In this document: piece after piece, positions 1 to 5,934 of the stretch
How positions within the stretch are numbered: position 1 is the stretch's first letter
Layout: every line of letters starts with the position of its first letter
Source: CAYVUV01 sp964455095
Lineage (GTDB): Bacteria; Desulfobacterota; Binatia; HRBIN30; CADEER01
Reading direction: 5' to 3'
Assembly (NCBI GenBank): GCA_964455095.1
Contig: CAYVUV010000329.1
Coordinates: 1-6,316, forward strand
DNA length: 6,316 nt
Notes under the pieces: model-generated
What the model was told of the DNA's origin: nothing
The model's database searches: none
The model's input: the letters and a program-made list of their open reading frames with translations, nothing else
Program-made: the position numbers and the translations under genes

Positions 1-954
1 GCTCAGCCATGACTGCAGCTGCATGTGCGCTTTACGGTCCGCCGGTGTATCGAACGCGCGTTGAGCCAGCGCGGAGAAAGCGGCGTTGCGCAGAAACACG
101 GCGCCGTCCCCGAGGCGCTCCTTGCGGTACTGCACCAACTGGCTGGCCTTCAGCTCGGCGATGGAGGACAGCTCGTGCTCGATCTGGCCGCGATAGTACG
201 CCTCGTAGCTGCGAAAATAGAGATACCCAGCGGTGATGATGCCCGCGGCGAATATGATGAACACCAGGAAGAGCGCCGGCGCCGGGCGTGCGGCCGCGGC
301 GGCCGATTCGTCGCGCGGCCACGCCTGCGGGCTGGCCAGAGCCAGGAGCGCGACGCCGAGGGCTGTGAACGCCAGGCAGGTGGTTGCCGCGGGTGGAATG
401 AAGGCGGCGCCGTAGAGCAGTGGGGCGCCATACATATACGCCAGCAGCAGCACGGAGCACACGATCAGCAACAGGCAGGCGCTGCCCCACGCCAGGACGG
501 CGCGCAGCGGCCGGCGCGGGCAGGATGGCAGCGAAGCCCAAAACGACACGCTGGCGAGCAAGAAGCCAATCGCGGTGAGCGGAGACATGTGCCCGATCGG
601 TGCGCTGTCGACTGTGCCCACCGCGGAGAAGCCGAGCCGTTCGGCATCCAGATACACGGCCTGGCTCGACAGCACGAACAGCAATGCGGCGACCAGCGCG
701 CCCGCGCAGTAGATCCCCACCCCCAGCCAATGCGCTCCGCGTTGCAGCGGTGGGCGGACCCGCAGGACGGCGGCGCTACCGTGCAAACCGAACAATAGCG
801 CGCTGCTGGGCGCCATCGGGATATTGCCCGACCCCAGGCTGGCCAGGAAGGGCAGACCAAGGGTCCATCCAAGCAGCGCGATGCCCCCGGCGCTCGCCGC
901 CAGGAGGCCGCAGATGCGGATCAGGCGGCCGTACGGAAACTCGCGCGCCGTCAT
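1..954 (-). CDS. N-terminal part of a multi-pass membrane sensor protein (probable histidine kinase or diguanylate cyclase), truncated by the window edge
   Basis: The frame is open without a stop from the ATG at 954 to base 1 (318 residues), so the C-terminal signalling domain lies outside. An in-frame stop at 967-969 leaves only this ATG or a GTG at 960 as start; neither has a good ribosome binding site. About seven hydrophobic segments are visible, near residues 11-38, 45-64, 77-96, 120-140, 152-174, 186-206 and 226-247. A motif of the type M-x-P-x-T/S-A-x-x-F-x-L occurs three times (MAPSSALLFGL, MSPLTAIGFLL, IPPAATTCLAF), suggesting a threefold repeated membrane unit. After the last segment, residues 261-284 read ELSSIAELKASQLVQYRKER and onward. 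That resembles the start of the extracytoplasmic domain common in PAS-containing histidine kinases and GGDEF proteins. Membrane sensing is well supported; kinase versus cyclase output cannot be decided here. Confidence 0.8.
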   Translation of the reverse strand, partial: MTAREFPYGRLIRICGLLAASAGGIALLGWTLGLPFLASLGSGNIPMAPSSALLFGLHGSAAVLRVRPPLQRGAHWLGVGIYCAGALVAALLFVLSSQAVYLDAERLGFSAVGTVDSAPIGHMSPLTAIGFLLASVSFWASLPSCPRRPLRAVLAWGSACLLLIVCSVLLLAYMYGAPLLYGAAFIPPAATTCLAFTALGVALLALASPQAWPRDESAAAAARPAPALFLVFIIFAAGIITAGYLYFRSYEAYYRGQIEHELSSIAELKASQLVQYRKERLGDGAVFLRNAAFSALAQRAFDTPADRKAHMQLQSWLS

Positions 955-1044
955 GCTCACCGCGCATCATTTCATGCCTGATAATCGAATGTCGAGTGGG
1001 ATAGAGCACTCACAAGGTGTGCAGTAGACCGTCGTGCCTTTCCG

Positions 1045-1082
1045 GCAACCTCCAGGGATCGCCACCGGGGGGCGAGGGTTGC
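1045..1082. repeat. Nested inverted repeat (possible RNA hairpin)
   Basis: GCAACC at 1045-1050 pairs with GGTTGC at 1077-1082. Inside it, TCGCC at 1059-1063 pairs with GGCGA at 1071-1075 around a 7-base loop. The two nested stems would form one long hairpin with an internal bulge in the leader of the downstream gene. There is no following T tract, so it is not a standard terminator. It matches no riboswitch that I recognise. Confidence 0.45.
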
Positions 1083-1125
1083 ACAGTTCCGGAGAAGAAT
1101 GGATCGATCCCGATGCCGACTCCGA

Positions 1126-1165
1126 CCCCGAGAAGTGCGAGTTGGACCCCTGGTATAGCTCGGGG
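1126..1165. repeat. Inverted repeat, 7-bp perfect arms
   Basis: CCCCGAG at 1126-1132 is the exact reverse complement of CTCGGGG at 1159-1165, with 26 bases between them. It lies 54-93 bases upstream of the ATG at 1219. It could be a leader hairpin or a chance GC-rich pairing; no T tract follows. Confidence 0.4.
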
Positions 1166-1218
1166 CAAGGCGGCCGACTGGCTTGACGGCTCGCGGGCGC
1201 TGAAGGTACATCGCCGGC

Positions 1219-3357
1219 ATGGTCCGACGTCGCGCGAACGTGGCCGCTGGGTTGTTGGCGTTGATTCTTCTCGGCACCGCATCGATGCCAGCTCGTGCCG
1301 GAGTCGCCGGAGTGGGGGACTGCAATGGCGACGATGCCGTGACCACCGACGAGCTGATCCGCGGCGTCGGCATCGCCCTGGGCCAGCGCCCGCTGTCGGA
1401 CTGCCCGTCGTTCGACGCCAACCGCGACGACCTGGTGGGCATCAATGAGCTCGTCGTGAGCGTCGGCGAGGCCATCAACGGTATTCCCACACCGTCTGTC
1501 ACCGGCGGGCCAACCCGCACGCCCACGGTGCTCCAGGCGTCGACCGCCACGCCCACTGCGACGGCTGCTGCCACTTCGACCGCGACGCCGCAGGCCAGCC
1601 CGACCCCGACTCCCACCGCGACCCCCACGCGCACGCCGACGCATACCCCCGGTCTGGTGCTGATCGACTTTGGCCCGGTGTTCGGCGGCCAACCCTGCCA
1701 GAATACGAACGTGAGCTTCCAGGTTCCGGCCGGCACGCCGGCGGAGATCGGCTCGGTGCGCATCGACTTTTGCGTCGACGCGACGCAGTTCGACGTCCTC
1801 AACGTCTCGTGCCGGGGCACCAACACCACGCTCCAGGGCCTCTCGCTGCAGGCGACCTGTGCGCTCGACGATCCCGAACAGCCACGCGGGCAGGTGCAGT
1901 TCGTCGTCGATGCCGGCGGGCTGGCGCTGCCGTCTGGTCAACCGTTTGCGGACTGCACCGTGCCGGTGTTCCCGACCACACCGGACGGGACATACGCGGT
2001 GCGCCTGCGGGCCGAGTCGACGCTCCTGCCGAGCGGCACCAACGTCAACAGCGGCGCGACCGAGATCGAGGTGTTCGGTGAGGACCTCAGCCAGGGCAGC
2101 TGCTGTGGCCTCGATGCGCAGTGCTCCTCCGGCTTCTGCCGCGGCGGGATCAGCGGCGAAGACATGGCCTGTTGCGAGAGCGATTGCGCGGGGATCTGCA
2201 ACGACCCGCTCGATCCGGGCACCTGTCAGCTCACGCTCGGACCCGAGTTCAGGGTGAGCGGCACAACGCCGTACGATCAGTCGTATCCCGACGTCGCCTC
2301 GGCGCCCGACGGTCGGTTCGTCGTCACCTGGCAGGGCGAGGTCGACGACCCCGAGCTCGGCCTCAAATGGCGCGTCTTCGGCCGGCGCTTCACATCGGCC
2401 GGGACGGCCGGCACCCCCTTCCTCGTCGGAGGAGCGGGCGACTACGACGCGCTCGCGCCGGCGGTCGCCGTCGCCGCAGACGGCGCGTTCCGCGTCGCCT
2501 GGGCGGATCAGGACCGCGACGGAGACGGCTATGCCGTGGTCGGCGCACGCTTCGACAGCAGCGGCGGCAGCGTTGGGACAGAGCTTCAGGTCAACACGTA
2601 CACGCCTGGCGATCAGCAGTATCAGGCCGTCGCCAATCTCGGTGGCGACTTCGTGGTCGTGTGGTCCAGCGGCGGACAGGACGGCGCGGGGCAGGGCGTG
2701 TTCGGGCGCCGTTTCGCCAGCGGCGGCGGCGCGCTCGGCACGGAATTCATGGTCAGCACACACACCGTCAATGACCAGACTACGCCGTCCGTCACCGCGG
2801 CCGGCGACGGCTTCGTCGCGGTCTGGCAAGACTACGGGCGCGAGGCGTCCGTCTTCGGCCAGCGCTTCGACAGCCTGGCGAATGCGGTCGGCGCCAATTT
2901 CCAGGTCAACACCAGCACGGTCGGCCGCCAGTATCTGCCGCGGGTCGGGGCGCTCGCCGACGGGGGGTTCGCGGTCGTCTGGTCGAGCGGCGACGGCTCC
3001 GCGATGGGCATCTTCGGCCAGCGCTTCGACGCCGCCGGCAGCCGCATCGGCACGGAGTTCCAGGTCAACACGTACACGCCCAACTCGCAGCGCTACGGAG
3101 CCGTCGCGGCGCGCGGCGACGGTCGCTTTCTGGTCGTGTGGCAGTCGCTCGGCCAGGACGACAGCGACGAGGGCGTCTTCGGCCAACGCTTCAGCAGCAA
3201 TGGCACACGCCTGGGTTCGGAGTTCCAGGTCAACACGTCGACCCTGTCGTTCCAGGAGCGCCCGGTCGTCGCGGGTGCGAACGGAGCCTTCATGGTTGCG
3301 TGGCAAAGCTACGAGTACGGCTCCGACGCGGACATTGCCGCCCGCCGGGTGCCGTGA
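1219..3357 (+). CDS. Secreted modular protein: signal peptide, dockerin-like EF loops, Thr/Pro linker, cohesin-like domain, Cys-rich module, seven-repeat beta-propeller
   Basis: A 712-residue exported protein. Residues 1-27 form a signal peptide (MVRRR start, hydrophobic core, cleavage expected after PARA). Residues 34-45 and 66-77 are two calcium-loop motifs of dockerin type (DCNGDDAVTTDE and DANRDDLVGINE, with D, N, D and E at loop positions 1, 3, 5 and 12). Residues 91-144 are a Thr/Pro linker. Residues 146-287 look like a beta-sandwich of cohesin or carbohydrate-binding style. Residues 293-336 carry nine cysteines. Residues 340-712 contain seven repeats built from F-x-V-x-W, V-F-G-Q-R-F and G-T-E-F-Q-V elements. 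The start is supported by GAAGG at 1202-1206, with 12-base spacing, and by the signal peptide. The function is unknown; a surface or extracellular adhesion, scaffolding or substrate-binding role is inferred. No catalytic motif was seen. Confidence 0.88.
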   Translation: MVRRRANVAAGLLALILLGTASMPARAGVAGVGDCNGDDAVTTDELIRGVGIALGQRPLSDCPSFDANRDDLVGINELVVSVGEAINGIPTPSVTGGPTRTPTVLQASTATPTATAAATSTATPQASPTPTPTATPTRTPTHTPGLVLIDFGPVFGGQPCQNTNVSFQVPAGTPAEIGSVRIDFCVDATQFDVLNVSCRGTNTTLQGLSLQATCALDDPEQPRGQVQFVVDAGGLALPSGQPFADCTVPVFPTTPDGTYAVRLRAESTLLPSGTNVNSGATEIEVFGEDLSQGSCCGLDAQCSSGFCRGGISGEDMACCESDCAGICNDPLDPGTCQLTLGPEFRVSGTTPYDQSYPDVASAPDGRFVVTWQGEVDDPELGLKWRVFGRRFTSAGTAGTPFLVGGAGDYDALAPAVAVAADGAFRVAWADQDRDGDGYAVVGARFDSSGGSVGTELQVNTYTPGDQQYQAVANLGGDFVVVWSSGGQDGAGQGVFGRRFASGGGALGTEFMVSTHTVNDQTTPSVTAAGDGFVAVWQDYGREASVFGQRFDSLANAVGANFQVNTSTVGRQYLPRVGALADGGFAVVWSSGDGSAMGIFGQRFDAAGSRIGTEFQVNTYTPNSQRYGAVAARGDGRFLVVWQSLGQDDSDEGVFGQRFSSNGTRLGSEFQVNTSTLSFQERPVVAGANGAFMVAWQSYEYGSDADIAARRVP
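1312..1488 (+). other. Dockerin-like duplicated calcium-loop segment (within the secreted protein)
   Basis: This covers residues 32-90. Two 12-residue EF-type loops are each followed by a helix-like stretch (LIRGVGIAL and LVVSVGEAI), giving the duplicated loop-helix pattern of type I dockerins. Dockerins normally sit at the C-terminus of cellulosomal enzymes; here the segment directly follows the signal peptide. Calcium binding is likely from the residues; cohesin binding is only an inference. Confidence 0.6.
1489..1650 (+). repeat. Thr/Pro-rich low-complexity linker, repetitive at DNA level
   Basis: Residues 91-144 are dominated by Thr-Pro and Ala-Thr-Pro units. The DNA is a degenerate array of CCNAC and CGACNCC-like units, densest at 1597-1650. 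Such linkers are extended, flexible and often glycosylated in secreted modular proteins. The tract is prone to slippage, so its length may vary between strains. Confidence 0.75.
2095..2229 (+). other. Cysteine-rich module (within the secreted protein)
   Basis: Residues 293-337 hold nine cysteines, including two CC pairs, and end in PGTC. The pattern of Q-C-x-S-G-F-C followed by a CC pair, D-C and P-G-T-C resembles short disulfide-rich modules common in exported proteins of myxobacteria and related lineages. Nine is an odd number, so one cysteine would be unpaired or bonded outside the module. Confidence 0.55.
2236..3354 (+). repeat. Seven tandem repeats of about 53 residues, predicted seven-bladed beta-propeller
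   Basis: Three signature strands each occur seven times. The F-x-V-x-W strand starts near residues 367, 424, 478, 532, 584, 637 and 691. The V-F-G-x-R-F strand starts near 386, 440, 494, 545, 598, 653 and 705. The G-T-E-F-Q-V strand starts near 341, 398, 453, 507, 558, 611 and 666. The last type starts the region, while the last repeat ends without it, as expected if the first strand closes the ring. At DNA level, 20 bases at 2587-2606 are repeated exactly at 3061-3080, three repeat units apart. Confidence 0.75.
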
Positions 3358-3373
3358 AAACCACGCAGTAATT

Positions 3374-3400
3374 CGAGCCCGTGCGGAAACGGCCGGCTCG
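3374..3400 (+). repeat. Intergenic hairpin downstream of the secreted protein gene
   Basis: CGAGC at 3374-3378 pairs with GCTCG at 3396-3400, and CCGT at 3379-3382 pairs with ACGG at 3389-3392 around a six-base loop; three bases bulge on the 3' side. It begins 17 bases after the stop codon. No T tract follows, so it may be a weak or factor-assisted terminator or an mRNA 3'-end structure. Confidence 0.35.
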
Positions 3401-3436
3401 GGGCAACGATCCCAGACCGGTGGAACAGACTATGTG

Positions 3437-3450
3437 CAGGAGCGCTCCTG
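3437..3450 (+). promoter_or_regulatory. 14-bp perfect palindrome containing the ribosome binding site of the oxidoreductase gene
   Basis: CAGGAGCGCTCCTG is self-complementary over all 14 bases and ends directly at the ATG of 3451. It includes the AGGAG ribosome binding site at 3438-3442, eight bases from the start. As RNA it could fold into a 5-bp stem with a four-base GCGC loop and hide the binding site. As DNA it could be a dimeric repressor site. Confidence 0.5.
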
Positions 3451-4545
3451 ATGCTGTCTCTGCATGAGCCCGTCGGCATCGGCATTCTCGGCTGCGGGCG
3501 CATCGCCGACCTGCAGTGCCTCGGCTACCGCGATCACGCGCAGGCGCGCATCGTGGCGGTCTGCGATCGCGATGCGGGACTCGCGCGCCGTCGCGCCGTG
3601 GAATGGAACGTCGCCAAGGCTTACGCGCGCATCGAGGACTTGCTGGCCGACGATCAGGTCGATGCGATCGAGATTCTGACCCCGCACCACCTGCACGCCG
3701 AGCACGCCGTCGCGGCGCTTGCAGCCGGCAAGCACGTCTCGCTGCAGAAGCCGCCGACGCGCACCCTTGCCGAGCTCGACACCGTGCTCGAGGCCGCGGC
3801 GCGGGCGCGGCGGACGCTGCGCGTGTTCGAGAACTTCATGCACTATCCGCCGCACCAGAAGGCGAAGGCGCTGATCGATGATGGCGCCATTGGCGTTCCC
3901 CTCTCCGTGCGCATCAAGACCGCGGCGGGGCGGGTCGATGCCGGCTGGCTCGTCGACCCGACCTCGCTCGCATGGCGGGTCGATCCGGCCGCCTGCGGCG
4001 GTGGGCCGACAACCTTCGATCACGGCTACCATTGCTACAACATGGCGCGCTTCTTCATGCCGGTGGAGATCGCGCGCGTGCATGCCTTCATCCACTGGAC
4101 GCCGGTCGGGCCGCAGGCCTGGTACGACGGTCCAGCCCTGATCAGCTGGCAATACGCGGGCGACCTGCCGCGCTACGGCTCATGGGAGGTGATTGCGTCG
4201 ATCGGCATGCGGGTGCGATCGAAGTACTACGTCAGCGACGACCGCATCGAGATCCACGGCAGCGATGGCATCATCTGGGTGAACCGCTGCACCGGCAAGC
4301 TGCTCGAGGAGCCGGCGGTGGTGCTCTATCGCGAGGGGGAGACGCGCGCCTACCACGACCTCGCCGTCGATTGGGCCGAGTCCTTCCGTCTCGGCGGGCA
4401 CGACTTCATCGAGGCGCTGCGCAGCGGCCGCCAGCCGGCGCAGGACGGCATCGCGGCGCGTCAGACACTCGCGATCGCCCTGGCGGTCGGCCGCAGCGCG
4501 GCGGAGGGGCGCGAAGTGACGATCGCGGAGATCACCGACCAGTGA
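3451..4545 (+). CDS. Gfo/Idh/MocA family NAD(P)-dependent oxidoreductase
   Basis: A 364-residue soluble protein, the usual length for this family of sugar and cyclitol dehydrogenases and related enzymes. Residues 9-19 form the Rossmann nucleotide-binding turn (G14-C-G16-R-I-A19). D39 at the end of the second strand fits the family's NAD(P) ribose contact. LTPHHLHAEHA at 76-86 is a typical family segment. QKP at 99-101 replaces the usual EKP and keeps the lysine normally used in catalysis. FDHGYHCYNMARFF at 189-202 corresponds to the substrate-site D-x-G-x-H region, with Asn at 197 where many members have Asp. The C-terminal half has the usual beta-sheet region and a closing helix, GHDFIEALRSG at 316-326. 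The substrate cannot be read from the sequence. The start is fixed by AGGAG eight bases upstream. The stop overlaps the next gene. Confidence 0.93.
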   Translation: MLSLHEPVGIGILGCGRIADLQCLGYRDHAQARIVAVCDRDAGLARRRAVEWNVAKAYARIEDLLADDQVDAIEILTPHHLHAEHAVAALAAGKHVSLQKPPTRTLAELDTVLEAAARARRTLRVFENFMHYPPHQKAKALIDDGAIGVPLSVRIKTAAGRVDAGWLVDPTSLAWRVDPAACGGGPTTFDHGYHCYNMARFFMPVEIARVHAFIHWTPVGPQAWYDGPALISWQYAGDLPRYGSWEVIASIGMRVRSKYYVSDDRIEIHGSDGIIWVNRCTGKLLEEPAVVLYREGETRAYHDLAVDWAESFRLGGHDFIEALRSGRQPAQDGIAARQTLAIALAVGRSAAEGREVTIAEITDQ

Positions 4546-4928
4546 GGCGGATCACGCGAGACGTTCGACCGGCGGACCTGCAACATCTGCTCGACCATCC
4601 GCCGCGCGCCTATCTCGCCTTTACCGACGGGGATGCCGTCGACGCGGTGCCGGTGCGTTTTCGCTATGCCGAGGGCCGCTACTATGTCGGTGTCGCAGCG
4701 GACGTCGGACACCGCTTGCGTCCCGACGCACCCGTGGCGCTGCTGCTCGATGCCGGGTGGTACTTCTACGAGCTGCAATGCATCCGCATGCGCGGAATGA
4801 TCCGCGCGGCCGCGGCGCTGTCGGACGACGCCGCGACGATGCTCGTCTGGTTCGAGGTCGTGCCGCGCACGGTCGTCGCGTGGGATTACCGCTCACTGCG
4901 CGAGGCGGATGCCGATGCGCCCGACTGA
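4542..4928 (+). CDS. Small FMN/F420 split-barrel (pyridoxamine-phosphate-oxidase-like) protein
   Basis: I start this gene at the GTG at 4542, which overlaps the TGA of the upstream oxidoreductase by four bases (GTGA); GGAG at 4527-4530 lies 11 bases upstream. The frame is open far upstream, but that part is a shadow of the oxidoreductase. The 128-residue product reads as a split barrel: RAYLAFT strand (22-28), then PVRFRYAEGRYYVGV (37-51), a cofactor-phosphate-type segment HRLRPDAPVALLLD (57-70), and a core strand YFYELQCIRMRGMIRA (74-89). These match the general order in flavin or F420 split-barrel proteins. The substrate and cofactor cannot be decided. It is probably translationally coupled to both neighbours. 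The fold assignment rests on pattern, not on a unique motif. Confidence 0.75.
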   Translation: MRRITRDVRPADLQHLLDHPPRAYLAFTDGDAVDAVPVRFRYAEGRYYVGVAADVGHRLRPDAPVALLLDAGWYFYELQCIRMRGMIRAAAALSDDAATMLVWFEVVPRTVVAWDYRSLREADADAPD

Positions 4929-5355
4929 TCAGCAGGTGCGCCGGTTTCTGGCGCGCGCGATGATCACGCGCGTCTTGGTGCGGACACCCGACGGACGCCC
5001 GTTCATCACCCCGTACTGGTTTGTCGCCGACGGCCATCGGATTTGCATCACGACCGGAAGCCGTGCGCTGCTCGCGCGCTACGTCGACGCCGACCCACGC
5101 GTGCTGCTGCTGTTCGAAGCCGATCGCGACCACGCGCCGGCGCCGCTCCTTCGCATCACGGGCACGGCGCGGGTCCGCCACGGCATGCCGCCCCTGCCGC
5201 TCCTGGTGCGCTCGGTCCTCAAGTACCTCGTGAGCCCCGGCGGCCTGCGCCATGAGCTGGCACATCTGCAACTCCTCGGACTGCGCCGCCGCTACTACGC
5301 CCACGCCGCGCCGGCGTGGATCGAGGTGACGCCGGAGACGGCTGCGTTCGAGTGA
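4915..5355 (+). CDS. PPOX-class flavin/F420-dependent oxidoreductase-like split-barrel protein
   Basis: A 146-residue product. ATGs at 4909 and 4915 are both in frame; I prefer 4915 because GAGG at 4902-4905 then has nine-base spacing, against three for 4909. The N-terminal half is typical of the family: TRVLVRTPDGRPFITPYWFV (18-37), a second strand HRICITTGSRALLARYV (41-57), then DPRVLLLFEAD (60-70) and LLRITGTARVR (78-88). The C-terminal part is Leu- and Arg-rich (94-128) and ends in a strand AAPAWIEVTPE. The gene overlaps the end of the previous one by 14 bases. The two split-barrel proteins differ clearly in sequence, so they are distant relatives rather than a recent tandem copy. They may form a heterodimer, as split-barrel enzymes are usually dimeric; this is an inference. 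Confidence 0.85.
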   Translation: MRPTDQQVRRFLARAMITRVLVRTPDGRPFITPYWFVADGHRICITTGSRALLARYVDADPRVLLLFEADRDHAPAPLLRITGTARVRHGMPPLPLLVRSVLKYLVSPGGLRHELAHLQLLGLRRRYYAHAAPAWIEVTPETAAFE

Positions 5356-5400
5356 CGCCTCGGGCGGCACCGCCTCCTTGCTGCGACGAGCCCACGGCGG

Positions 5401-5694
5401 CTACCGCAGCGCCGGCGGTCGTCGGGCTCCGTGCCATACGCGCATGATCTCGAGCGGGTTGGTGTCGGGCTTGTAGATGATCAGGTACGAGTAGAGATGC
5501 CAGACTCGGTACGTCCTCGGAATGTCGGGGCGAGTATGGCCGATGAGCGGATTCCCAGCGAGGTGGAGAAACTCCGCATGGAACTCTTGGTCCACACGCA
5601 GAGCGGTCTCAATGTCGCTCCGGTGAGCGATATAGCGGAGTATGTCTTCGAGTTCCTGCTGGGCTATTTCGGCGAGGATATAGCGGTTGCTCAT
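5401..5694 (-). CDS. parE: RelE/ParE-family toxin of a type II toxin-antitoxin pair
   Basis: A 97-residue product with the ParE-like order: N-terminal helices with ELEDILRYIA (14-23), an F-x-x-L-A-x-x-P-x-I-G motif (42-52), H-T-R-P-D-I-P-R (53-60), then strands YSYLIIYKP (68-76) and EIMRVWHGARR (82-92). ParE-type toxins usually act on DNA gyrase, while RelE-type toxins cleave mRNA. The closing R-V-x-H-G-x-R motif and general look favour ParE, but the target is not proven. The start codon overlaps the antitoxin stop by four bases (ATGA), so translation is coupled. The gene converges on the split-barrel gene with a 45-bp gap. The length and motifs look intact. Confidence 0.9.
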   Translation of the reverse strand: MSNRYILAEIAQQELEDILRYIAHRSDIETALRVDQEFHAEFLHLAGNPLIGHTRPDIPRTYRVWHLYSYLIIYKPDTNPLEIMRVWHGARRPPALR

Positions 5695-5927
5695 CCCGCC
5701 TTCAGCTCATCGAAGAGGCTCTGGATTCGCGCGCGCGACTCCGATTCAGAAACCACCTCGCCACGGGCGAACTGCTCCTCGGCTTCCGCGATTGCTTTGC
5801 GGAGCGCCTCACTCTCGTCGAGCAACGCCAGACCCGCCTGTACCACGTCTTCCTCCGAGTCATAGGCGCCGGAGGTGACCTTCGCCTTCAATCGTTTTTC
5901 GGTCTCTTCCGTGAGCTGGATGGCCAT
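5691..5927 (-). CDS. parD: ParD-like antitoxin
   Basis: A 78-residue product starting MAIQLTEETEKRLKAKVTSG. The N-terminal strand and helices (2-40) fit a ribbon-helix-helix DNA-binding domain, with AYDSEEDVVQAGLALLDE matching the ParD pattern of a Ser/Glu-containing turn and a second helix. Residues 41-78 are charged and helical, as expected for the toxin-binding tail. The frame stays open upstream to 6251, but I place the start at 5927 because the family begins there and a promoter sits just upstream. There is no ribosome binding site before this ATG. The antitoxin precedes the toxin, the usual order, and probably represses its own promoter. Confidence 0.88.
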   Translation of the reverse strand: MAIQLTEETEKRLKAKVTSGAYDSEEDVVQAGLALLDESEALRKAIAEAEEQFARGEVVSESESRARIQSLFDELKAG

Positions 5928-5934
5928 GGCGCGC

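Larger units (their letters stand above)
955..1218. other. Divergent intergenic region with two inverted repeats
   Basis: This 264-bp gap separates the minus-strand sensor from the plus-strand secreted protein. It holds two inverted repeats, listed separately. A GATAAT hexamer at 980-985 on the plus strand resembles a -10 box, but no convincing -35 lies upstream, so no promoter is called. A short plus-strand frame starting at GTG 1034 and ending at 1186 (50 residues) has a plausible composition but no family match I recognise and no good ribosome binding site, so it is not called as a gene. Confidence 0.5.

Noticed and set aside
32..730. A 232-codon minus-strand frame and a 257-codon plus-strand frame (25-798) at the left end.
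   Set aside because: Both are Arg-, Gln- or Gly-rich shadows. The minus-strand frame that is open from 954 to 1 gives clear membrane segments and a known sensor motif.
1183..1212. TTGACG at 1183-1188 as a -35 box for the secreted protein gene.
   Set aside because: The only -10 candidate at proper spacing (around 1206-1212) is poor and overlaps the ribosome binding site.
967..3306. A 779-codon open frame on the minus strand across the secreted protein gene.
   Set aside because: It is antisense to a gene with a clear signal peptide, calcium loops and seven conserved repeats. Long antisense frames are common in GC-rich genes, and its translation is Arg/Asp/Ala-rich with no recognisable domain.
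3972..4541. Upstream extension of the first split-barrel gene to an ATG at 3972.
   Set aside because: This part lies wholly inside the Gfo/Idh/MocA gene in another frame and reads as Arg-rich noise. The family-like sequence begins just after the GTG at 4542.
4542..5355. The two split-barrel genes as one fused gene broken by a frameshift.
   Set aside because: Each product is about the length of a complete split-barrel domain, the second has its own well-spaced ribosome binding site, and a short overlap is normal in an operon.
5356..5400. A bidirectional terminator between the converging split-barrel and toxin genes.
   Set aside because: Only short GC-rich self-complementary pieces such as GGCGGCACCGCC are present, with no adequate loop and no T tract on either side.
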